Source: Phoronis australis (taxonomy: Eukaryota; Phoronida; Phoronidae). Taken from it: a stretch of DNA of 56,123 bases. The stretch's first letter is position 1. Every line of letters starts with the position of its first letter. The notes below the pieces were generated by a model. It ran no database searches. It had not been told where the DNA came from and saw only the letters and a list, made by a program, of their open reading frames with translations. The stretch is from contig NMRA01000326.1 of the NCBI GenBank assembly GCA_002633005.1, positions 30,552 to 86,674 on the forward strand. The letters are read 5' to 3'. Below, piece after piece: positions 1 to 11,289 of this stretch. The translations under genes were made by a program, and so were the position numbers.

Positions 1-206
1 CCGGGAATTTACAAAAGTGGCCGAAAGTGTTAGCCAATGAAACGCGTCAAAGATCGATTCTGCATATCCCATGTTCACGCGACTTGCTTACAAGTCATCG
101 GGAGGGCTGTTCTCGGTTAGTGTTCTTTTGAACTTGGATTTGGCAACAACCAAATAACGGTCGGATTAACAAGAGCTGCTTTGTATTTGCCAGGTATCTG
201 TTGAGA

Positions 207-345
207 AGTGTAAAAACTCAGCTCGCATTCGTTGGAAATTCCAGGTCGCATTTTGCGACTTGATACGAGCTGACAAAAATCTCAGCTCGCATTTCCAAAT
301 TTCAGGTCGCAAATGCGACCTGCAGCTCGTTATGTCGAGCCCTGG
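207..345. repeat. Duplicated palindromic element
   Basis: Two copies of CTCAGCTCGCATT...AGGTCGCA, each followed by its inverse (CAGGTCGCAAATGCGACCTG is a near-perfect palindrome). It ends with GTCGAGCCCTGG. This looks like the end of a foldback or MITE-type element. Confidence 0.55.
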
Positions 346-866
346 TCTACATTAATTATTTGTACAATAGTATTTATTTAAATTGGTCATTTGTATAGTA
401 CTCTTCACTACATATTGATAATGTTGACCATTTATACAGTAGTATTTACTACAAATACATGTTCATTACATTAATCATTTGAAGACTAGTATTTACTACG
501 TATTCGTTATATTGGTCATTTGTGCATTAGTGTTTTCTTATACTTTTCATTATATTGATCATTTGTACATTGATATTTACTACATGTTCATAATGTTGAT
601 CATATGTAAATTAGTATTACTAAAAACTAGATGTTCTTTATATTCATCATTTGAATATTATTTATTTCATATTCATTCTATTGATCATATGTAAATTAGT
701 ATTTACGTAATATTATTAATACTGATCATTTGTGCATTAGTATGTACTACACATTCATAATATTGATCATTGGTACATTTGTATTTACTTAATATTCGTT
801 ATATTTATTACATATTTATTCTGTTGATCGTTTACAAATTAGTATTTACTAAAGGAAATCTCAAAA
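346..866. repeat. Degenerate AT-rich tandem array
   Basis: Roughly 45-55 bp units built on TTGATCATTTGTACATTAG and TATTTACTACATATTCATAAT repeat about ten times. The hydrophobic open frames at 479-694 and 770-991 are translations of this repeat and not genes. Confidence 0.85.
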
Positions 867-2224
867 TCTTATTCACAATATCTTGCCATTCTTACCATAT
901 TTCACATACGTCTTGCAAAATACCTTATTTTCATTCTCAGAGAACTTCAAATATGAAATGTGTACCGTGTAGTGAGAAAAAAATGATTTAGCAGAACCAC
1001 CCCGGAACCGCACAACTGCGTGGAAATTTATTTACTACTTATTCGAGGTCAAAGGTTATGGGCTGCCACTCAAATTGAATATCCCGCCGGGCACACAGCA
1101 GCTTCATATGTACCCTCAGTCCTTTCATTCACGGAGTCGCCATAATATTTCGTCAACGAAGTGTACGTAAGATAGAACAATGGCAGGGAAACGAAGGCAA
1201 AACGTAGTTTTGATCCTGAGGGAGTTGTGTGTTTGCATGCATATGGCTGTTGAAAAGGAATGCTATGAGTTACCTCACGTCTCTGTGCTTTTGTGTTCAT
1301 GAACACAGCAGGTTGTGAAAAGAGATAAATCCTTACCCTAATTCCTTAATTCAAGTAATTTGAAATTTCGCTGTTTCGATCTCGTGCTCACGACATGCTT
1401 TAACCACCGATTTCTGCATTCATTTCGTGCTTGGGTTTCATATCAGTCTCCCAGCGCGTGGTGTGTCTAATAATGAACTGTTGATCCACTTTAAAGTGGA
1501 CCACAATGCATCAGCTTGACCCACTTAATATGTTGGCTCCACCCGTGTCCTAGTTGGAATTGACTTGGCTGAATGCTGACATATTGAACGCGGCTAAGGG
1601 GTGTATAGGTTATATTGACCAAAAACAGGTTTTCACGGAATAATTAACTGAAGACCTTTAGATTTTCACCACTCATGATTTAATCGGCTTTTTCTTGGCT
1701 TCGGCAAATCGACTTAATTTGAACTTAGGAACATGATTTTTCGAAAATGGCCCAGTGGATTTTGCTGAAACTTTCCAAACCTAATATTTGTTCATCAGTC
1801 TCAAAAACTTTTAGAATTTTTGATATAAAGGCCTAGTTTTTGTGTAATGTAACAAAGACGAATACGACTATTTTTTTCAAAAATACCTTACATTTTGCTA
1901 GTTGATTTGTCATAGAAACCAAATGAAAAGGCTAATTGAAAATTTCTAGCAGCATTTTTGAGGTAACTGGTGAAGTTTTCATTTTAAAAAGGTTTCATTA
2001 AAATTGACCGAGGGGTTATTTTACTATGAATGTACCTGTCTTGAAAATGAAATTTTGACTTAAAATTGTGTTAACATGATAATAGTAATAACGGTACATA
2101 AATTATAAAACATATTTTTATATTACCTGGTCTTTTTTGTTTCAGAAATATATACTTTTACTAGTTGACAAAGCCTAGTATTTTGATATATGAGTTACAA
2201 TGGAGGCCTCTAAATAAGTTTGAG
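867..2224. other. Non-coding stretch upstream of the first visible EF-hand exon
   Basis: No coding exon could be supported. It is AT-rich single-copy-looking sequence between two blocks of the same tandem array. The missing 5' exon of the EF-hand gene could lie here or left of the window. Confidence 0.5.
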
Positions 2225-2395
2225 ATAACCATACTGATCAGTTGTGCATTAGTATTCATAATGTTGATCATTTGTAGCAGTTACCACATCTTCATTATAC
2301 TGATCATTTATATATTAGTATTTATATATTTTGGTCATTTGAATATTAGTATTTACTTCATCTCCATTATATTATTTACACTCCTGTTCATTTCA
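2225..2395. repeat. Second block of the same AT-rich array
   Basis: Units such as CTGATCATTTATATATTAG and TGATCATTTGTAG match the 346-866 array. The block ends at the polypyrimidine tract of the exon starting 2397. Confidence 0.8.
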
Positions 2396-2396
2396 G

Positions 2397-2449
2397 GTGA
2401 TGCTGGGGAAACAGAGGATATGAAAAAGCAAATTTATTTTTTAGAAAAA
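2397..2449 (+). CDS. EF-hand gene, first visible exon
   Basis: The acceptor TTTCAG precedes and the donor GTGAGT follows. The exon reads GDAGETEDMKKQIYFLEK, with its first codon split (one base from an unseen exon). The acceptor sits directly at the end of an AT-rich tandem array. Confidence 0.7.
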
Positions 2450-5400
2450 GTGAGTAAAATGCTTGTTAATAATTCTAACTCCCACAAGTATCAACCATGT
2501 TGATGGCTGTCGTGATTTAAGAGGATGGTTGGTCACCAAAATATTGGGTTTCTTGATATTGTGTCCTTAAAAAACATGATAATTCGGTGTTGTAATTTTG
2601 ATCCTTTAAGCTGACAAGTCACAAAATTCTCCAATTTGGGACATTCTCTAAATTTGAGACACTGAAATCAAAGTCAACATTGAATTGTCTTGATTCTGAA
2701 GATTGGGGTCATCACATTTCTTAAATATCCGACACTGCTCTTTTTATCCATTACGTTTGAGATAAAATTGTTGAAAATAGCTGCCAATTCAAAATTGATC
2801 TTATTTGTAATTCTTGATGTTGGGACGGACAATATTGCCTATTTCTAAATTTTGGTACTAGCCCCGACCTTGACCAAAATAACTTTTCACTGTCCCTAAC
2901 TAGAGTTTTACCACAGAACCATGCATTGCTGGCCATATAGATGCAGGCTAATGCCAAGCTGTGTATTTAAGAACAGTCAGTAGACGTCTCATAGTGAATT
3001 GTATAAAAATTGCAAGTTGGTGAGATCTAGGCTTAAACAAGCCTCCAGATGTGTCATATCAGTTTTAGGCCATCTCATCAATCTGACAAATACAATTTAA
3101 AGTAGTAAAGTTAATGTTATTAAACCATTCAATTAATATCTGTATCTCTCTATTCTTTCAGGATCTCAAAACCTTTGAACAAGAATTAGTCAAACAGCAA
3201 AAGTACATCACAGGAATTTTAGCTGGTCTAAAAATTGATGTGCAGTAAGTGAAAATATGTTGATTGGCTGTTTCGATTTAAGTTTTCATGTCAAACTACG
3301 ATAGTGTTTGTTCAGGTTCAAATCGTGTTTTCACTGTCTACTAATATGTTCTATTTAAATGATTTACATTTTGTTCATTTCAATGTTTGAATTCTTCGAT
3401 TTGAAGCAATATTAACTATCATTCCACGACAGCACCAAAAGGTCAACTCTAGGGTCACCGACTTAGATCTTGAAAAAAGTTGTGTGTATATACATTTTGG
3501 TGGGATATGTTCAAAATGCTTATTTGAAAATTTTTGGGCCATTGCTTTTTAAGTTAGAATATCATGAATATTTTGGCATAAAAAAACTCATTTTTGGTTC
3601 AAGAAGGCTTAGTTAATGAAGTTGTTTTAAAAAGGCTTAAAAGAACAGCAAAGAAAAATACTTATAATATTTATGTAGACATTGAATCTCTCTATAAGAA
3701 GACAGTCTTTGAATTTTCAAAAGAGTTTTTGTTAACCTTTAATGGAGGCCAAATTTCGGTAAATTTTGCCCAATTTTTTGTCCTTTTAGTCATTTTTAGG
3801 TGACCTGGGAGCCAGGGTTCAGGGGGCTGGTGATTTCCAGTGATATTTTCATCAGTTAGCTGTCTAAGAAAATAAAAAATATGGGCTTTTTGTTTGTTTT
3901 CAAGCAGCAATCAATAGAAAAGACATTCCATCGCGTATCTTACGGTGCCTGACTGGGGAGTATGTAGCCGTATCTCATAAACCTCACAAAGGGGCTTCTT
4001 TAATTTTAACAAAATATGGTAATCAAATCAGTTGACGTCAATTTTTAGATACTTTGACTACTGCTGGCCTCCTGGTGAAAGTTTCTATAACTAGATTTCC
4101 TTGGTGAAATTTCATGAAATTTGGCCAAAACGTTTACGTCAAGGAAACGATGGCACATGCATGTTTGAGAATGAAGTTTTAATATTAATCTAATTCTGTT
4201 ATGTCAGCTGCTAACTGGTGCCCTGTTAACATTCACCTTATTAACTGATAATCATTACATAAAATATTTAAAGTCACTTTAATTTGAGTTTGGACATTTT
4301 TACAGGATGCTAATTGTTTAATCGATTCCATCCAAAGCTGATTTTGTCACTTGTGACGCTACCATGAAAGATAAAATGACAACTCTGTGAAAAAGATTGG
4401 ATGCATATGGGTTTCAAAATTTTCATTGTAGCTAAGGCTTACTTATACCTAGCAAAGTGATCTTAGTATAAATTAAAACGCAAACTAAAATGATCCTAAC
4501 AATCTTTTTTGCCACAAAAAGTAAGTTAGAATTTACTTTGGGAATTTTCAGCAGTACAGGGGAACCAAGCTCAGTTTAAGTATGAACATAGATATGCAAA
4601 ATTGTTACCATGGCGACTGAGTGACATAAAAGTTTTTGTCCTTAAACTAGAATTTGATTAGCATGATAATAAGTAAAATGAAGCTATGATGCAAAAGGGT
4701 TCAAGTAAGCTTCACACTTCATAATCCAAATGTAACCCATTTCTGTAAATCAAGTTAGATTTTTCACATATTTTGCTTTGACATATCTTGAAGTAGAAAG
4801 TAACTAGTTACAAAACATGAATCGAAAGTGCATTTTGTTCATAGAATTTAGAAAAATATGTGTAATGTTGTGATACCTTGAACAGAAGAATTAGTTGACT
4901 TTTGATCAAAAAATAAGGTTTCAGAACAATTTCAACAGAATTTAGCAGAGTGCAAAGTCAGTTGAATTGGCAGTTCACATTGAAATAAATAGAAGATTCA
5001 TAATAATTATAGTTATGGCACAAGCACCAGAAAACTACAAAACTGCTTTTTGTAGCAGTGTGTCTTCAAATGTATTATTATAGTTAAATCTTCACCGATG
5101 ACAGTGTGGCCTGTTGAACATGCCTTTCAGTTCAGAAAAGTCGCCATGTTGTCCAACGTGAATTGTGAGCACTTTAACCACTCAGTTCAATAAGTTACAC
5201 CTCCGTACACAATGGTACGTGAAAGATATGTGTTACAAAATTTTACCGCTAGAATATTTGTGACAATAATGTTTAGGCACTTTTAATCCGTAACCCATGC
5301 TGCTGACATTGCAAGATGGCCGACCCAACGGAAATAACTTATTGTTGACTTGAAGTCAACATTTGACACATATATCGCGATAACTTGTGATTGCACCATG

Positions 5401-8400
5401 CGGTTTTGATATTTTTTCATTTTTGTATTTCAGACATTGATGCCCTTCCTGTGATGTAGGCTTTTGTCTTGCAAAGTGAAAAAATAATTTTTGGTTCAAC
5501 TGCTTCATACAGTCTCAAACCCTTAATTAAAAAAAATTTTATAAATAAAAGCTAACTTTCCTTGAAATGTTGCACAAATTGGAATATTTCATTAAAAATC
5601 AAATGAATTATTCATGTCAGCCTAAAAATTGTATCTAAGATCGTCAACCGTTTTGGGTATTGGCACCAGGCAATTATGTCATCACTTGTGCCTGTGTAAT
5701 CTCTGACCCACCGTCAGTTATGAATGCTCAATGGGTGAAATGGTGATATGGATATGTCAGACAGCATTATGGTCCCTAAATGTCGATTCTCATTCATTAT
5801 CTTTCTTGAAACCATTTTAAATGTAACAAAGTTACAAAAACATTTCGTTTAAGAAATGTAGAATACGCAACATTTAGTCATTTTTAGAGCAAAAAATAAA
5901 ATAGCCCATTTGAAAGATTTTTTAAATTTGTTCCCATATCCAAGATCCATCCAAAAACATAAATTTCAATGTTTACAGCTTCGCAAACTGACTTATAGGA
6001 GCAGTCGAGTGACACCCACTTTCAACACTACAAAAAAGTGCTTACGGATTTACCTCCCCTGTCACGTCATGAATGCAACGAAATCATGAATATCAATTTT
6101 ATTGTTTTATTTGGTAGTCCTCATGTCCCTCTTCCTAATCCCATTATGTGTTTTTTTCTCATTGATTGCAATCTACCTGTTTTTCATATTGGAAAATTAC
6201 CATTTTCGGTATGCAAAAATGTAATAATTTTCTTTGTATTAAACCTTTGAAAACCTATAGGTAAAAACTAAGAGGTCAATAAGTGCAAAATTGGTGATTT
6301 TTGTATCAGAGCCACACCTTGATCACATACACAAACTTTAACCTGAATCTGGAAGATGACCCCTGACCCCTAGTCAAGAGTGATTTTTTGATTTCTTTTG
6401 TTTTTCTCATGAAATGGCTCTTAAGCTTTCCTGTATGTGCTATCTGTCAAAAATAAGATTTATTTAGGCCACCCGTGGCTATAAAATTGGTGGTATGATA
6501 TCCCTTGCTCATTTAAAAAGTGATTGCTGTTTGTTAATTATTAAGACCGAGCTCATGAAATTTCAGATCAAGTCATTACTTGAAAAACAAACTGTCAGTT
6601 CTTCTGTGAAGCCCATAAATCCATCCTCATCTTGTTAAGGAGCAAAGTGGCCAAAATAGAAACTTGTTTTTCACAGAAAGCACAGGCTTACTATTACTTT
6701 AACTGTTTTGTTCATAGCATGCTGTATTTCACAGGAAACTACTAGAGAGTCAAACTCTTGATGTTCAAATGAAAAAGAAAGCAGACGCATTCCTAAGTCT
6801 ACTTCAGACACTTCACAAAGGTGCCTCTGAAGGGAGGCTGGATATAGTTAGAGCTGATCTCCCTGAATATTACTTTGCTTTGGACAGGGTAAGAATTAAG
6901 TAACTGCAAACCTGCGATATGACTAAAATGGTGTTATCTTTATGCTGAGTTCGGTGAGCATACAGTTGAAACTAAGTCAGTGATAAATTCACTTAGTAGA
7001 CATGTTTGAGAATGTTGCTGTTGACTTGACTGTTGAGAACAGCTGGGAGAGAGGCCTTGTTGGTCTGTCACTGTTGGATGTGATCACATGGATATGATCA
7101 TAAGAACACCATGAAATTGATCAGAAATAGAAAGCTCAGATGAAGCTGCAAAAATATTAGTTACGTACTTGTGTCTATATTCAATTCATATTGTCGAAAG
7201 TTGGTTTGCCCTAATTTGTAAATGGATTAATTATGTTTGCAATGTAGGAGGTAACACCATTTAAGGACAAAGTTCGACGTATGTCACTTTTACATACCCC
7301 CAAAGACATACCATTGAGAGGTCGTTCTCTAAGGTATTTTATTTTGGCATGTTGTTTAAATAACATGCTTGCAATTTCTGTAATCATTTTGAGCTTCTGA
7401 ATCTGAGACAGCTTCACTAGCTAGTCAAGTTTACTTGATGTTACTAAGCATTTGATTGGACTCACCATACATCTACCGGTACTGCTTGTCAAGAATAGCT
7501 CTTGAAATAATTCAATGCTTCATGAAAGTTAGAAATCACTTAATGGCTTCATTTTAATTGCTTTGGCTTGTGCTTTTTGACCTTATTATGTTGAACAATA
7601 GTTGATCAGAAGAAAAATTCTCTGGTATTGAGGCAAACAATGAAATGCAAAGTTTCAGGTTTTTATTAAAAAATTTTGTGTTTGAAAAATTACACACTGT
7701 CTTGGATGAATCGAACGTGTCACAGTCTGTTTCATTGTTTGTGCTATAGAATTGTGTCTGTCTGACTGCCATACTTTGCTTCCTGAGTATTTTTAGTGCT
7801 CACCGGTGACTTCCTTGCTGTTTAGAATGTAGAATGCTTCTCAAAGTGTGTGGTTTCAATGACAGGCCTTAGTATGTTTACCACTTCTATTTTAATTGTT
7901 CTAAATGTAAACATGAGTGGAGCTTGACTGCCCAGCTTGCCCAGGAAAGTGTTTGGTCAATGGTTCTTACAACGTGGAAAAGTGATTTCATTCAAATCAA
8001 ATGAAGATTGAGCAGTTAGTAGTTAACATACACCTGGTTATCCTTCAAGCTTGTTGGACCAGAAACCATAAAACATGGGGAGTAATGTACTGGAATGTTC
8101 CTTTCCAATCTAACAGTTTGAGAAGCATTTCTTCAGTGTCTTGCCTATTACACCTTCTCCTTGCTAACAGTTTTTGACTGTCACTAATGTTTCAGCATAT
8201 CGTCAACCCAGCTTACAAGAATGTCAAACGCCAGTATGTTACTTACATTAACTCCAAACTAAGTAAAAGTAACAGGTAAATTGTGCTATTTATTGTCAAC
8301 TTTATTGCTATGATCAAAACTAATTGATAGTTAGCCGAATGTGTTTAGATGTAAGGCAAATTCTATAGTTTTATACCTTGTTTGTAGTGGGCGTCTTGAT

Positions 8401-11255
8401 TCTGAAAAGGTGGTACTCGATTTTTTTTCATTTTTTATGTAGTGTGGAACTGGACTAGTGAACTTGAAAGGAACCCATTTCTAGTGAGTTTCCAAGAAAA
8501 AGTCTTCCTGTCATGAACTCTTGTTATAGAAACACTGCTCTTTTACATTGATTCTTGGACAGCTTCTTTTTAACAAATGGCCTGAAGCTGCTCGACAAGA
8601 TTGAGGTGGTCAAAAACATTTTCATCTAGTGCAACGGAACTTTTAAAAATTAATATACTAGATAATATCAAACTGTAGATTTTTATGCTCCCGTATATAT
8701 GTGGGTGCATATTGCCGCCATCTCTGGGCATCCAACGTCTACTACAATCTTCTTCAAATCAGCAGATGTGTTTTTATATTAAACTGACAAGTTTGGATAG
8801 ACCCTATTACCACAGTGCTCCCTCGTGGCAATTTTTTGCATGTGCCTCTTGCATCTTCCGAGTTCCATGTTGGATTTTCATGAATTTTGGTAAATAGGTT
8901 TCTATTAAAGAGGTGACGATGTGTTTCTGTTATTTGGACACTTCAATTTATACTGCGCCACCTTGTGGCCTATTTTATTACTTCAAGTCCGTTTTGTGGT
9001 GTTCACATCTCTATCCATCAAACCATTCTAAAGATCACCATAAACTTTATAAATAGGCAGATAATACATTCCTGATGAAGATCATGGCTTGTGTTGGTTT
9101 TCGGAGGGGTCTGATTACTGTACTATGCCATCCCCTAGTTGCAATTTTTCGCATCTCCTTAACCCTTGTAGAATATTTGGCAGAATGTGTTCCTATGAAG
9201 TTGACGGATTACGACGAGTTTCGGATAGATACAACTACCAATTTGTCTGGTGGCAATTTTTTTGCTTTCACCTCTGAATCTGCAGAGTTCCTTGTTGTAT
9301 TTTCATGAAATTTGTAAATTAGTTTCTGCTAAGGAGACGGCGATCGATGACTGCATCTTTGGACAGATTCAACATAGTCTGCACCGCCTAGCGCCATTTT
9401 ATTATTTTGTTTTTGACATCCACCTCCGTATCCGCCAAATTGTTCAAAGGATCATTTTGGATATTATCAAATGGATTCCTACTTGTGATATTCTTTTTTG
9501 CATTCGCAGCTATGTCTCCTCTAAACTCTTTGTAGGGTTCTTGTGAAATTTGGCAAGTGCAGTTTTTCTATGAATGTGACATGGCTGACGATTTTATTAT
9601 TTTGAGTCTGCATCAGTATCCACCAAACTGCATGCTCAAAGGATAATAATGTCCATTACATGTTACTACTGACAAGAGCACCACTGATGCTGATTTTCAG
9701 ATGGGTCCAAATACTGTTATTTCCCCTAGTATCATTTTTTTAAATCTGTACACAGTTTTGACATATCCTGTGTGATCTAGTGGTCATTTCTATGCTTAAA
9801 CACCCCTAAAAGCATACCATTTGGCAAGCAGTCATGGGCACATGTCAATACTTTGCATTGCAAAATCTGTTAAATCCATGCTAACGAGCTCTGTTTTAAT
9901 GTAGTTTACCAACAAATACTCCTGCAGCTGCACTAAATGGAAGTACAGTTGACATGGACACAGCAATCATAAAGTCAATGATAGCTGAAGAGCCGCAAAA
10001 GCCTAAGAAGCGTAAGTATAGCAATGAATGTATATCTTGGTTAACCGTGTCATTTGTCGAGTTTGACTCCTTCATATTTACAATGTGTACTGCTGTGAGA
10101 ATGCAAGTGACTGATAACCCTATGCACTTATGGTATCTCACAAAACCACATTACTCAGTAGACTTTGCCTTAGTTATGCCACGCATTGTTATACCATAAT
10201 TGGCCGACTTTTAAGTATGGCGCATTGGCACTTTAGGTCTACTTCACATGTACTTGTGGTAGATCTAAACTTCACATGTACATGTTAAATAATGTACATC
10301 TAATTTCACATGTACATGCCATAGATCTAAACTTCACATGTACATGTTAAATAATGTAGATCTAATTTCGCATGTACATGTCATAGATCTAAACTTCACA
10401 TGTACATGTTAAATAATGTAGATCTAATTTCACATGTACATGTCATAGATCTAAACTTCACATGTACATGTTAAATAATGTAGATCTAATTTCACATGTA
10501 CATGTCATAGATCTAAACTTCACATGTACATGTTAAATAATGTACATCTAATTTCACATGTACATCACATAGATCCTCTTCACATGTACATGTTGTAGAT
10601 ACACCTCACAAATACATGCCATCTTAGATCTTTTTCATAATGTACATGCCCTAGGTTTACTTCACATGTACGTGCCGTTGATCTAACTTCAGTATCACTG
10701 CATTCTTTATTGCTGCAATCTTAGGATATTGATTAATGCAACGAAAAAAAATTAGAGGTGATTTTTATATAAAAACTGCCAACACTTGAAAATGAACATG
10801 CCCCACAGCCGCCATCTTGAAGGTGACTTCCGGTTCAATAATTTTTTATAAAAGCTTATTAAACTCAACGAACACGTGACCAGTTTGAAAGTGATTGGTT
10901 CGCAATTGCGCCCTCTACAGGAGAAAACGTTTTTAGCCCTATTTCGGGGTGCGCATGCGCCACGTCCAATATTTCCGCCATCTTTAACCGGAAGTCAACG
11001 ATTTTCTGCACAATTGTAGCACATGCGTTCTAGTATATTCGTACCGATTTTCAGCCATGTAGGTCGAAAAGTGCGGCCTCTACGAGTATTTGACTGTGAA
11101 ATCGGATACAAAATGGTCGCCACGTCCGCCATTTTGTATCTGATCATGACCAAAAACAATAGCGTTCTAGTGATTCCCGATCTACATGTTGTGTGCAAAT
11201 TTCATGACAATCGGACCAGAATTGCGACCTGTAGAGAGCGAACAAACAAAANNNN

Positions 11256-11289
<34 letters not shown>

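Noticed and set aside
479-991. Two ~70-residue hydrophobic frames resembling membrane proteins
   Set aside because: They are translations of the AT-rich tandem array; the hydrophobic pattern repeats with the DNA unit.
8685-9546. Several Cys- and Phe-rich frames
   Set aside because: They fall in an internally repetitive element; corresponding frames are disrupted between repeat copies.
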